Below, in pieces: positions 21,219-29,498 of a DNA stretch of 64,000 bases; position 1 is the stretch's first letter; the number at the start of each line of letters is the position of its first letter. The DNA is from Nocardioides houyundeii (lineage in GTDB: Bacteria; Actinomycetota; Actinomycetes; Propionibacteriales; Nocardioidaceae): NCBI RefSeq assembly GCF_002865585.1, contig NZ_CP025581.1, positions 2,852,001 to 2,916,000 on the forward strand, read 5' to 3'. The notes beneath the pieces are model-generated. The model saw only the letters and a program-made list of their open reading frames with translations, was not told where the DNA came from and searched no databases. A program made the position numbers and the translations under genes.

Positions 21219-21839
21219 TCAGAGCTCCGCGCGGGCAACCCTGCGCGAGTGGACGAGCCCCAGCAGGCCCAGGATCAGGAAGAGCGCCGCGCCGACGTAG
21301 GCGGCGACGGCCGCGATTCCTGCGATGGTGCCCATGGTGGCGAAGGCGTATCCGTAGAGGAGCAGACCGCGGAGGGTGTTCCCCATGAAGAGCGACTCGC
21401 GCAGGTCCATCCAGGCCTGGGCCTCGGCGACCTGCTCCTCGCTGGCGTCCTTGGTCTCGGCGAGCGCCGCGGAGAGCTCACGACCCTTGTTGCTGGCCTC
21501 CTCGTAGGTGACCGGCTCGCCGGCGAGCGCAGCACCCTGGCCGTTCATGTGCGCCTGGATGTAGTGGTCGGCGTACGCCTTGGCGGCGGGGCCGTTGTCC
21601 AGGGTCTCCCCCGCGAACTCCTCCAGGGCCTCGCCGTCCTCGGCGGAGATGCCCTTGGCGGCCACCTGCCCGTCGATCGCCTCCTGGGTCGGCATGGTGA
21701 TGTCCTGGGCCGTGAACTGCTCCTTGACCTGGTCTCCGATGAACACGGTGGCCCAGGTCATGAGGCCGCCTGCCACCAGGAGCACGAGGGCGAGGAGCAG
21801 GCCGATGCCGGAGAGGAGCTTGTCGAGAGTTGCGCGCAT
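21219..21839 (-). CDS. Two-helix membrane protein of unknown function
   Basis: 206 aa, no recognised enzymatic motif. One membrane segment at about residues 10-32 (LLSGIGLLLALVLLVAGG) and one or two near 160-195 flank an acidic, Ala/Glu-rich extracytoplasmic helical region of about 115 residues, a topology seen in several actinobacterial hypothetical proteins. A GGACC-like purine stretch precedes the ATG weakly. It is a single gene with its own terminator, behind a cluster of TACTACGA-type palindromes (21892-21943), suggesting specific transcriptional control. No function is proposed. Confidence 0.75.
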   Translation of the reverse strand: MRATLDKLLSGIGLLLALVLLVAGGLMTWATVFIGDQVKEQFTAQDITMPTQEAIDGQVAAKGISAEDGEALEEFAGETLDNGPAAKAYADHYIQAHMNGQGAALAGEPVTYEEASNKGRELSAALAETKDASEEQVAEAQAWMDLRESLFMGNTLRGLLLYGYAFATMGTIAGIAAVAAYVGAALFLILGLLGLVHSRRVARAEL

Positions 21840-21891
21840 GATGATGGGTCCTTTCCCATCGGTGACGGCCAGTCCACCCCGGCCATCGATC

Positions 21892-21943
21892 TACTACGAA
21901 TCGTAGTACCTATCTACGACAATATGTAGTAATTGCCGTAGAT
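21892..21943. promoter_or_regulatory. Palindrome cluster upstream of the two-helix membrane-protein gene
   Basis: A perfect 17-base palindrome with one central base, TACTACGA-A-TCGTAGTA (21892-21908), is followed by ATCTACG (21912-21918) mirrored by CGTAGAT (21937-21943), with a further TGTAGT inside. The segment is strikingly AT-rich for this genome and lies 50-100 bases upstream of the membrane-protein start; a dimeric repressor or activator binding array is likely. Confidence 0.55.
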
Positions 21944-21991
21944 CCGGGTGTGACCTGCGTGACAACCGAGGAGGTCGGGGGCGACGCAGCC

Positions 21992-22597
21992 TCAGCCCAG
22001 GAGTGCGCGCTCGGCCCCGATCGTGGTGTCGCTCCCGTGCCCGGTGTGCACCACCGTCTCGTCGGGCAGCTCCCACAGTCGCGAGCGGATCGAGGCCTCC
22101 AGGGTGGCGCGATCGCTGAAGCTGCGACCGGTCGCGCCCGGACCACCCTGGAACAGGGTGTCGCCGGTGAAGACGCAGCCGAGCTCGGGCACCCAGAAGC
22201 AGACGGCTCCCGGAGCGTGCCCCGGGGTGTGTAGCACCGTCAGGGCCGTGCCGGCCACCTCGATCACCTGGCCGTCGCTCAGGTCCACGTCCCACAGCTC
22301 GTCGGGGTGGACCAGCTCCCACAGCGGACGGTCGTCGGGGTGGAGCAGGATCGGCGCGACGACGCGCTGCCGCAGCTCGGCGGCGGCTCGGACGTGGTCG
22401 TCGTGGGCATGGGTGCACAGGATCGCCTTGACCTTGCGCTCACCCACCAGCGCCATGATCGCCTCCACGTCGTGCGGTGCGTCGATCACCACGCACTCGG
22501 CGTCGTCGCCGAGCACCCAGAGGTTGTTGTCGACCTGGTGGGTCTCCCCGTCCAGGGAGAAGGTGCCGCTGGCCACCGCGTGGTCGATCCGGGTCAC
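21992..22597 (-). CDS. MBL-fold metallohydrolase
   Basis: Metallo-beta-lactamase-fold hydrolase of 201 aa, glyoxalase II-like. The metal-binding motif THAHDDH is near residue 62, with a second-site histidine in [12 protein letters not shown], the bridging aspartate in [10 protein letters not shown] and the last histidine in HTGHGSDT. It starts with GTG overlapping the stop of the formaldehyde dehydrogenase gene (GTGA). A protein of this family sits beside the mycothiol-dependent dehydrogenase in M. tuberculosis (Rv2260 next to Rv2259). Hydrolysis of an S-acyl (possibly S-formyl) mycothiol is a reasonable inference but is not shown. Confidence 0.85.
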   Translation of the reverse strand: MTRIDHAVASGTFSLDGETHQVDNNLWVLGDDAECVVIDAPHDVEAIMALVGERKVKAILCTHAHDDHVRAAAELRQRVVAPILLHPDDRPLWELVHPDELWDVDLSDGQVIEVAGTALTVLHTPGHAPGAVCFWVPELGCVFTGDTLFQGGPGATGRSFSDRATLEASIRSRLWELPDETVVHTGHGSDTTIGAERALLG

Positions 22598-23679
22598 AGG
22601 ACCACCACCGAGCGCAGCACGTCGCCGCCGTGCATCTTCTCGAAGGCGGCCTCCACCTGGTCGAGCGCGATCTCCTCGGTCACGAACGCGTCCAGGTCGA
22701 GCCGCCCCTGGAGATACAGGTCGACGAGCATCGGGAAGTCACGCGAGGGCAGGCAGTCGCCGTACCAGCTGGACTTGAGCGCTCCTCCGCGTCCGAAGAC
22801 GTCGCCCAAGGCGATGTCGGGGATCCGCATCTCAGGCGTGGGCACCCCCACCAGCACGACGGTGCCGGCCAGGTCGCGCGCGTAGAACGCCTGCTTCCAG
22901 GTCTCCGGACGCCCGACCGCGTCGATCACCACGTCCGCGCCGTGGCCGTCGGTCAGCCGCTGGATCTCGGCCACCGGGTCGCTGCTGGAGCTGTCGACGA
23001 CGTGCGTGGCACCCATGGTGGTGGCCCGCTCGAGCTTGCGCGGGTCGATGTCCACGGCGATCACCTTGGCGGCCCCGGCGAGCACCGATCCGGCGATGGC
23101 CGCCACCCCGACCCCGCCGCAGCCGATGACCGCCACGGACTTGCCCCGGGTCACGTTGCCGGTGTTGATGGCCGCGCCCAGACCCGCCATCACGCCGCAG
23201 CCCAGCAGCCCCACCGCCGCCGGACGGGCACTGGCATCCACCTTGGTGCACTGCCCGGCGGCGACCAGGGTCTTCTCCGCGAAGGCTCCGATGCCCAGCG
23301 CCGGGGTGAGCTCGGTGCCGTCCTCGAGCGTCATCTTCTGGGTCGCGTTGTGGGTGTCGAAGCAGTACTGCGGCTCACCGCGGCGGCAGGCACGGCACTG
23401 ACCGCAGACCGCACGCCAGTTGAGGACCACGAAGTCCCCGGGTGCCACCTCCGTGACACCCTCGCCGACCTGCTCCACGATGCCGGCCGCCTCGTGGCCG
23501 AGCAGGAACGGGTAGTCGTCGTTGATGCCGCCCTCGCGGTAGTGCAGGTCGGTGTGGCACACCCCGCACGCCTGCACCGCGACCAGGGCCTCTCCCGGAC
23601 CGGGGTCGGGGACGTTGATCGTCTCCAGCGAGACCGGCTCACCCTTGGCCCTCGCCACCACTGCCTTGACCTGCTGCAT
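22594..23679 (-). CDS. S-(hydroxymethyl)mycothiol dehydrogenase (formaldehyde/nitrosothiol detoxification)
   Basis: Zinc-dependent class III-like alcohol dehydrogenase, 361 aa, oxidising the formaldehyde-mycothiol adduct and probably also reducing S-nitrosomycothiol. Catalytic zinc ligands are in ACGVCHTD and GHEAAG; the structural zinc motif C-x2-C-x2-C-x7-C is in [18 protein letters not shown] binds at [10 protein letters not shown]. The close match to mycobacterial MscR/AdhE2 fits an organism that uses mycothiol. A GGAGG ribosome-binding site lies before the ATG. It forms a two-gene operon with the MBL-fold protein. Confidence 0.92.
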   Translation of the reverse strand: MQQVKAVVARAKGEPVSLETINVPDPGPGEALVAVQACGVCHTDLHYREGGINDDYPFLLGHEAAGIVEQVGEGVTEVAPGDFVVLNWRAVCGQCRACRRGEPQYCFDTHNATQKMTLEDGTELTPALGIGAFAEKTLVAAGQCTKVDASARPAAVGLLGCGVMAGLGAAINTGNVTRGKSVAVIGCGGVGVAAIAGSVLAGAAKVIAVDIDPRKLERATTMGATHVVDSSSSDPVAEIQRLTDGHGADVVIDAVGRPETWKQAFYARDLAGTVVLVGVPTPEMRIPDIALGDVFGRGGALKSSWYGDCLPSRDFPMLVDLYLQGRLDLDAFVTEEIALDQVEAAFEKMHGGDVLRSVVVL

Positions 23680-23761
23680 CTCGCGCCTCCACGTGCTCGA
23701 CTCCGAAGGTCAAAGCCTGTCACAGGCGCCGAAGCGCCTCCTCAGTCCACTGCTGCCGGGC

Positions 23762-24382
23762 TCACTTCCACTCGAAGGTCGGCAGCACCGAGTCGATGAT
23801 CTGCTGGCGCTCCACCGCAGGCGTGCGCAGCGTCAGCGTGAAGGTCAGCCGGAAGAACTGCCCGTTGTGCACCACGCCGTACCGCTCGATCCAGAAGTAG
23901 TCGTCGACCGGGCCGGCGGTGCGGAAGACCTCCACCCCGTCCAGCTCGACGGGCTTGCGCAGCGTCACCTCCGGCTCGCCGTCGTCCAGGGACTGGCGAC
24001 CCAGCGTGTCGATGTCCGTCGGCTCGGTGCTGTCGGCCAGCTCGACCATGGTGAGCCCGGACACGGCGTCGTAGGGTGCCTTGAGCGCCACCGCACCGTC
24101 ACCGGGATCGTTGGACTCCCCCGACCATCCCTTGGGCCCACGGATCCGCGCCACCGAGACCTCGGCCCACTCCCCCTGCGCCAGCGCCGCCGCCGGAGGC
24201 TCGGTGGCCGACTCCGCGGGCGAGGGGGAAGCCTCCGGGTCCACCGCCGGGGCCTCGCTCACCGTCCCCCCGGCACCGGACCCGCTCGGCGGGTTCTCTT
24301 CCGCGCTCTCCCCACACCCGGCCAGGAACAGCGCGGCGGCCACCAGGGCGCCGAGCGGCGCGACACTGGACTTGTTGAGCAT
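23762..24382 (-). CDS. Hypothetical lipoprotein
   Basis: Exported lipoprotein of 206 aa with signal peptide and lipobox LAGC, then a Pro/Glu/Ser-rich linker of about 45 residues (typical wall-spanning tether) and a C-terminal domain of about 130 residues predicted as mixed alpha/beta, resembling LpqN/Mog1-like folds by its pattern (ends in IIDSVLPTFEWK). The ATG at 24382 has GGAGG six bases upstream, so I prefer it over in-frame starts further out. Transcribed divergently from the WXG-like pair. No partner is evident and function is unknown. Confidence 0.82.
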   Translation of the reverse strand: MLNKSSVAPLGALVAAALFLAGCGESAEENPPSGSGAGGTVSEAPAVDPEASPSPAESATEPPAAALAQGEWAEVSVARIRGPKGWSGESNDPGDGAVALKAPYDAVSGLTMVELADSTEPTDIDTLGRQSLDDGEPEVTLRKPVELDGVEVFRTAGPVDDYFWIERYGVVHNGQFFRLTFTLTLRTPAVERQQIIDSVLPTFEWK

Positions 24383-24541
24383 GGGCACCTCCGAGTAGGG
24401 GGTTGGAGAGTACCGACCCGATCGACCACCGGCTCCCGCGTGGCTAGTGTCGACCCGCAAAGATGTCGCCAGCACAGGTTTAGCCCTCGGACCAGGTGGG
24501 CAGACGGCCAGCGCAAGGAACTTTCACGAGGGGGATCACAG

Positions 24542-24901
24542 ATGCTAGTGGTGGACGCACTTGTTGCCGCCAACCTCACGGGGCAGGCGGCCGTAGCCGC
24601 TGCTGAGCTCGTGGACCAGGTTGTGAAGGAGCTGAACGCCCGGGCCAACGAGCTCCGCGACAACGATCCGACCCGCTTCGAGCAGCCCGACTTCGGCGCG
24701 TCCTGGGCCGGCCAGAACCTCGGCACCCACGGCACCAAGGCTCAGAACGTGGTGATGGAGGACCTCATCAAGTTCGCGGACGAGCTCGAGGCCTACCGTC
24801 TGGGCATCCTGGAGAGCCGCAAGGACGAGGGCGAGACCGACCAGTACGTCGTCGACACGTTCCGTGCCTTCGTCGTCGAGGGCGACGGGGGCCAGGGATG
24901 A
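24542..24901 (+). CDS. Small WXG100-like protein
   Basis: 119-aa protein, predicted almost wholly helical with a break around a W-x-G motif (Trp55-Ala56-Gly57, in ASWAGQNLG). Length, helical hairpin pattern and a central WXG fit the WXG100/ESAT-6 superfamily of type VII secretion substrates, although the sequence is otherwise unfamiliar. A YxxxD export signal is not present; the nearest is YVVD at the C-terminal end. A GAGGGGG ribosome-binding site lies 11 bases before the ATG. It overlaps the downstream gene by four bases (ATGA), as co-secreted pairs often do. No type VII secretion machinery genes are in the window. Confidence 0.6.
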   Translation: MLVVDALVAANLTGQAAVAAAELVDQVVKELNARANELRDNDPTRFEQPDFGASWAGQNLGTHGTKAQNVVMEDLIKFADELEAYRLGILESRKDEGETDQYVVDTFRAFVVEGDGGQG

Positions 24902-26364
24902 GCGGCCCGCAGCGCGCCCGGCTGGACGAGGCCCTCACCGGCGCCCGACCCACGCTCATCGGCTCCTCCGGCGGGGACTGGATGACGACCAAGGACGTGC
25001 TGGACTCGGTGGCGGACTACCTGAAGAACATGGGTCCCAAGATGCGGGACGCGGTCGATCAGGGGATCAACACCGAGACCGGCGCCGCCATCGAGGCCGC
25101 CTTCCTGGCGACCGCCGAGGTGATGTCCCAGAAGGGGGGCGACTTCCAGTCCGGTGGTCAGGCGCTGGACCGGGCGTCCGCCGCCCTCGCCGCCGCGGTC
25201 CAGGTCAAGAAGGAGCTCGACGCCGACCCGCTGTCGCCTCCTGCTGCGTTCGTGCCCAACCCCGAGTGGGACGAGGCCAAGAAGGGTCTGGAGAAGGGCA
25301 AGCACGACGCCCTGGTGACCGCTCATTCCGACGCCGTCGCCGCCCAGGAGGAGAAGGCCAGGGCCGCGGTCGACAACATCTTCGACGAGTTCGAGGTGGC
25401 CGCCGCGACGATGAAGAAGATCCACGGCGAGCCCGACCTGCCCCCCGTCCAGCCGCCGGGACCGCAGGCCCCCGCCAACCGCCCCCCGCTCTCCAACGGA
25501 GGTGGGGGCGGTGGTCCCCAGGACGGCGCCGTCATCGGCACGCTGCCGCCGCACGAGCCGCTTCCGCCCAGGGGCCCGCACATCCCGCAGGCCCCGGGCG
25601 ACCCGTCGGTCCCCCCGCCGCTCACCCCGCCCCTCGACCCGCCTGACCTGTACGACCCGCCCGGCCCGCAGCCCCCGCACGGACCGAACCCGACGCCCAC
25701 CCCGCACCCGACCCCGAGCCCCACGCCTCCCGGCTCCGAGCCCGGCGTGATCGGCCGGGAGAGCAGCGGCAACCCGTACAACCCGGTCCCGGGCGGATCC
25801 GGAGCCCAGGTCTCCGGCTCCCCCGCCGTCGCGGGACCCTCGGGTGGCTCGGCCGGTGCCTTCGGCGGTGCTGTCGCCGGCGGCGCCATGGGCGCGAGTG
25901 TCCGGGGCGCCAGTGTGGGCGCCAGTGGCTCGGTGCGCCCCGGGGCCACCGGCAACGTCAAGCCCATCGGGTCCACCTCCAAGGCGGCCGGCAGCAGCAC
26001 CCTGGGCAAGAGCGGTGCCGTCGGCTCCCCGAGCCGGGGCGGTGCCGCAACCGGTGCCAGCAGTCGGGCCGGCACCGGGTCAGCCAGTCGAGGCGCAGCC
26101 GCCGGAGGCGGCAGCCGAGCCGCCGCCGCGGGCGGTCGGGGCGCCACAGGCTCCGCCTCGGGCCGTGGCTCCTCCGGAGGTCGCTCCGGGGCTGCGGGCG
26201 CGGGAGGCGGCGCCAGGGCAGCGGGCCGCTCGGGCGCCGGTGCCGCCGCCGGTGGTGCGGCGCGCGGAGGCAGCAAGAAGCAGGACGCCCAGGATCGTGA
26301 CCACCTGATCTACGACCAGGACTGGCTCGACGACGAGGGCACCGCCCCCGGCGTCCTGGACTAG
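24898..26364 (+). CDS. Long Pro/Gly/Ser-rich protein, putative type VII secretion partner
   Basis: 488 aa. Residues 1-180 are predicted helical with no recognised domain. Residues 180-290 are Pro-rich (PTPTPHPTPSPTPP). Residues 290-460 are Gly/Ala/Ser-rich low complexity. The chain ends in an acidic, aromatic tail, HLIYDQDWLDDEGTAPGVLD, a style of C-terminus I associate from memory with actinobacterial WXG100/PPE-like secreted proteins. It is coupled to the WXG100-like gene by an ATGA overlap. The architecture recalls EspB- or PPE-type extracellular proteins, but homology is not demonstrable by eye. It converges with tsaD 28 bases away. Confidence 0.65.
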   Translation: MSGPQRARLDEALTGARPTLIGSSGGDWMTTKDVLDSVADYLKNMGPKMRDAVDQGINTETGAAIEAAFLATAEVMSQKGGDFQSGGQALDRASAALAAAVQVKKELDADPLSPPAAFVPNPEWDEAKKGLEKGKHDALVTAHSDAVAAQEEKARAAVDNIFDEFEVAAATMKKIHGEPDLPPVQPPGPQAPANRPPLSNGGGGGGPQDGAVIGTLPPHEPLPPRGPHIPQAPGDPSVPPPLTPPLDPPDLYDPPGPQPPHGPNPTPTPHPTPSPTPPGSEPGVIGRESSGNPYNPVPGGSGAQVSGSPAVAGPSGGSAGAFGGAVAGGAMGASVRGASVGASGSVRPGATGNVKPIGSTSKAAGSSTLGKSGAVGSPSRGGAATGASSRAGTGSASRGAAAGGGSRAAAAGGRGATGSASGRGSSGGRSGAAGAGGGARAAGRSGAGAAAGGAARGGSKKQDAQDRDHLIYDQDWLDDEGTAPGVLD

Positions 26365-26392
26365 CCGGCGCGACGGAGCCGAGCGAGCGCCC

Positions 26393-27439
26393 TCAGGCCA
26401 CGACCACGGTGATCGGCTGACTGGAGTCAGCCGGCAGGTCGAGGCTCGAGGGCGTTCGTCCGCGCGCCACGAGCTCGGACCCCAGGGCCGCGACCATCGC
26501 ACCGTTGTCCGTGCACAGTCCGGGTCGCGGCACCCGCACCCGGATGCCCTTGGCGGCCGCGCGCTCCACCGCCATCGCCCGCAGGCGCGAGTTGGCGGCG
26601 ACCCCGCCGCCGATGAGGATGTCCTCGATCCCGTGGGTCACCGCGGCGTCCAGCGCCTTGCGGGTCAGCACGTCGCACACGGCTTCCTGGAACGAGGCGG
26701 CGACGTCGTTGACGTCGACGGACTCGCCGGCGCGCTGCTTGGCCTCCACCCACCGGGCCACCGCCGTCTTGAGCCCGGAGAAGGAGAAGTCGTAGCGGTG
26801 CCGTTCCAGGTCCCGACGGGCGGTCAGGCCACGGGGGAAGTCGATGGCGACGCTGTTGCCGCTGCGGGCCGCCCGGTCGATGTGGGGACCGCCGGGGAAC
26901 GGCAGCCCCAACAGCCGCGCGACCTTGTCGAAGGCCTCGCCCGCCGCGTCGTCGATGGTGGCGCCCAACGGCTCCACCCCCGTGGTGACGTCCTCCACCA
27001 TCAGCAGGCTGGAGTGGCCCCCGGAGACGAGCATCGCCAGGCACGGCTCGGGAAGGGCGCCGTGCTCGAGCTGGTCGACCGCGACGTGCGCGGCCAGGTG
27101 GTTGACGCCGTACAGCGGCTTGCCCAGGCCCAGGGCCAGGGCCTTGGCGGCGGCGACGCCGACCAGCAGCGCGCCCGCGAGGCCGGGCCCGCTGGTCACC
27201 GCGATGGCATCGACGTCGCGCAGCTTGACGCCCGCGGTCTCGCAGGCGCGTTCGATGGTGGGCACCATGGCCTCGAGGTGGGCACGGCTGGCGACCTCGG
27301 GGACCACCCCGCCGAAGCGGGCATGCTCCTCGACGCTGGAGGCCACCGTGTCGGCCAGCAGCGTGTGACCGCGAACGATGCCCACGCCGGTCTCGTCGCA
27401 CGAGGTCTCGATGCCCAGGATCAGTGGTTCCTCGCTCAT
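26393..27439 (-). CDS. tsaD: tRNA N6-adenosine threonylcarbamoyltransferase TsaD
   Basis: Transfers the threonylcarbamoyl group to A37 of ANN-decoding tRNAs, the last step of t6A formation. Length 348 aa. ASKHA-fold motifs [10 protein letters not shown] at the N-terminus, the metal-binding histidines in [17 protein letters not shown], and [12 protein letters not shown]. The ATG at 27439 overlaps the rimI stop as ATGA. It works with TsaB and TsaE encoded just upstream in the same cluster. Confidence 0.97.
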   Translation of the reverse strand: MSEEPLILGIETSCDETGVGIVRGHTLLADTVASSVEEHARFGGVVPEVASRAHLEAMVPTIERACETAGVKLRDVDAIAVTSGPGLAGALLVGVAAAKALALGLGKPLYGVNHLAAHVAVDQLEHGALPEPCLAMLVSGGHSSLLMVEDVTTGVEPLGATIDDAAGEAFDKVARLLGLPFPGGPHIDRAARSGNSVAIDFPRGLTARRDLERHRYDFSFSGLKTAVARWVEAKQRAGESVDVNDVAASFQEAVCDVLTRKALDAAVTHGIEDILIGGGVAANSRLRAMAVERAAAKGIRVRVPRPGLCTDNGAMVAALGSELVARGRTPSSLDLPADSSQPITVVVA

Positions 27440-27906
27440 GGGGCCATTCTCTCTGATCGGTGTGCGGCAGGCTGCAGCTGCAGCTGCAGCACCAGGGCGT
27501 CGGAGCCGTCGGCGTAGTAGCGCGGTCGGCGGTCGATCTGCTCGAACCCCGAGCGGGCGTAGAGCGCCCGCGCGGAGTCGTTGCCGGTGCTGACCTCGAG
27601 CAGCATCCGCTCCGCCCCGTCGGCGGCCGCCGCGTCCACCGCCGTGGCCAGCAGCGCGGTGGCGGTCCCCCGACGCTGCGCCCCCGCCCGTACGCCGATG
27701 CGCAGGAGCTCGGCGAAGTCGCCGACGTGGCCGGTCAGCACGTAGCCCAGGACGGTGCCGTCCTCGGTGCGCGCGACCCAGGCGCGCCGGCCGGGACCGG
27801 CGGAGAGCTCTGCGAACGCCTGTGCCGACCACGCCTGCTCGCCGAAGAGCTGGTCCTCCAGGTCACCCACCTGGTCCAGGTCGTGCTCACCGACGGGGAC
27901 GATCAC
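27436..27906 (-). CDS. rimI: Ribosomal-protein-alanine N-acetyltransferase RimI
   Basis: GNAT acetyltransferase, 156 aa, predicted to acetylate the N-terminal residue of ribosomal protein S18 or related targets. The acetyl-CoA loop is [14 protein letters not shown]; the C-terminal half has [13 protein letters not shown] as in RimI. A CTGCAG-type microrepeat encodes LQLQLQ near the end. Both ends overlap neighbours by four bases, placing it inside the tsa operon between tsaB and tsaD, its usual position. Confidence 0.92.
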   Translation of the reverse strand: MIVPVGEHDLDQVGDLEDQLFGEQAWSAQAFAELSAGPGRRAWVARTEDGTVLGYVLTGHVGDFAELLRIGVRAGAQRRGTATALLATAVDAAAADGAERMLLEVSTGNDSARALYARSGFEQIDRRPRYYADGSDALVLQLQLQPAAHRSERMAP

Positions 27907-28568
27907 GAGCCGTCAGCCCCGGTGCGGGCCTGGGTCAGCACCGACTTCGGGGCGGCGCTCGCGACCGCGTCGGGCCGCCGCAGGTACAGCGGGTCGGGGT
28001 CCAGCAGCTCGGCGCGCTCCTCGGTCACCACCCGGGCGAGCCAGCCGGCGCTGGGCCGACCGGGACCCACCGGGTGCGGGAACGCCTCGGGGTAGAGCAC
28101 CGCACCCTCCCCCACCACCGGCAGCCCGGTGGCCGCATCGGCGGGCTTGCGCACCTCGGGACCGTCGACCCGCACCCCGTCGACGTACCGGGCGAGGTAG
28201 ACCTCCTTGCGCCGGGCGTCGGTGGCCACCAGGAACTCCCCGGCCGCGGCGCCGGAGTCGTAGGCCTCCACGGCCAGCACGTCCAGGGAGCACACGGCGT
28301 ACACCGGGATCTCCAGGGCGAGCCCCAGGGTGCGGGCGGTCACCAGTCCGACGCGCAGCCCGGTGAACGGTCCGGGGCCGGCGCCGACCGCGATCGCGGT
28401 GAGGTCCTGGCGCACGATCCCCGCGTCGACCAGCACGCCGGCGATGAGCGGCGCGAGCTGCTCGCCGTGCTTCATGGCCCTGGTGGCGAGGCGCTCGGCC
28501 ACCACGTCGGAGCCGTCGTGGAGGGCCACGGTGACGAGCGGGGTGGCGGTGTCGAAGGCAAGCAGCAC
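27903..28568 (-). CDS. tsaB: t6A complex subunit TsaB
   Basis: Scaffold subunit of the threonylcarbamoyladenosine complex, 221 aa. The ASKHA start LLAFDTATPLVTVAL, the conserved GPGPFTGLRVGL segment and a degenerate second half are standard for TsaB, which binds TsaD and TsaE but lacks transferase activity. The stop overlaps the rimI start. Nine bases separate it from the upstream tsaE fusion gene. Confidence 0.95.
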   Translation of the reverse strand: MLLAFDTATPLVTVALHDGSDVVAERLATRAMKHGEQLAPLIAGVLVDAGIVRQDLTAIAVGAGPGPFTGLRVGLVTARTLGLALEIPVYAVCSLDVLAVEAYDSGAAAGEFLVATDARRKEVYLARYVDGVRVDGPEVRKPADAATGLPVVGEGAVLYPEAFPHPVGPGRPSAGWLARVVTEERAELLDPDPLYLRRPDAVASAAPKSVLTQARTGADGS

Positions 28569-28577
28569 GGTTCGAGG

Positions 28578-29498
28578 CTACTGCTGCGCCGGCCGGGCGC
28601 TGCCGTGCACCCAGCTCAGCTCCACGATCCGAGGGTCGAGGTCGCCGATCTCCTCGCCCCCCTCGGCGCGGCTGATCCGCACCTCCAGCCGGCGCTCGGC
28701 GAGCCCTTCGGCCAGCCCCTCCCCCCACTCCACGACGGTCACCGCCTCGTCCAGGGAGGTGTCCAGGTCGAGGTCGTCGAGCTCGGCCATGCCGCCCAGC
28801 CGGTAGGCGTCGACGTGCACCAGGTCGGGGCCGCCGACCAGGGAGGGATGGACCCGGGCGATCACGAACGTCGGGGAGGTGACGTCCCCACGCACCCCGA
28901 GCCCGGCGCCGAGCCCCTGGGTGAAGGTGGTCTTGCCCGCACCCAGTCCCCCGCTGAGCACCAGCAGGTCGCCGGGCTCCAGCAGCAGGCCCACCCGGCG
29001 GCCCAGGTCGCGCATCTGGTCGCCGTCGAGGATCGTGTGCCGCCTCGGGAGCTCCAGGCTGAGCTCCACGTACGGCGGGTGGCCGCCACGCTGCCGGAAC
29101 CCCTGGGACTCCCAGAACCCCACGGTCGCGGGCAGCTCCTGGCGCGCCAGCACGGTGACGACCTGCTGCGCGGGTGCCGCCTGCACCGCTGCCTCGAGCA
29201 GCGCCCCGGCGACCCCCATGCCCTGGGCCGCGGGCAGCACGCCGAAGCGCCGCACGAACATGGTGCCGTCCGCAGGGTCCAGCAGCAGCGCGCCGACAGG
29301 GGCACCGTCCAGCCGGGCCAGGACCCCGTTGGCCCGCCCCAGGGCCCGCGAGATGCTCTGCGGGGTCTCCTCCAGGGCGGCCGCGGGCGGGTCGAGCCGA
29401 GGACGTGCGGCGAAGGCGGCGTGCACGACCGCGTGCACCTCCTCGGCCGCCTGGGCCCCGACGCGTTCCACGCTGAGGCCATCGGGCGCCGGGCTCAC
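28578..29498 (-). CDS. tsaE: GNAT acetyltransferase fused to TsaE ATPase
   Basis: 306 aa in two domains. Residues 1-145 are a GNAT acetyltransferase (FGVLPAAQGMGVAGALLEAA is the acetyl-CoA loop). Residues about 150-300 are TsaE, the P-loop ATPase that resets the TsaBD complex: Walker A GGLGAGKTTF, TSPTFVIAR, and VVEWGE near the end. The role of the acetyltransferase half is unknown. The GTG at 29498 overlaps the stop of the alpha/beta hydrolase gene; an internal start near the TsaE boundary cannot be excluded. Confidence 0.9.
   Translation of the reverse strand: MSPAPDGLSVERVGAQAAEEVHAVVHAAFAARPRLDPPAAALEETPQSISRALGRANGVLARLDGAPVGALLLDPADGTMFVRRFGVLPAAQGMGVAGALLEAAVQAAPAQQVVTVLARQELPATVGFWESQGFRQRGGHPPYVELSLELPRRHTILDGDQMRDLGRRVGLLLEPGDLLVLSGGLGAGKTTFTQGLGAGLGVRGDVTSPTFVIARVHPSLVGGPDLVHVDAYRLGGMAELDDLDLDTSLDEAVTVVEWGEGLAEGLAERRLEVRISRAEGGEEIGDLDPRIVELSWVHGSARPAQQ

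Noticed and set aside
27471-27492. CTGCAG-type microrepeat as a regulatory repeat
   Set aside because: It is inside rimI and simply encodes alternating Leu-Gln in the C-terminal region.
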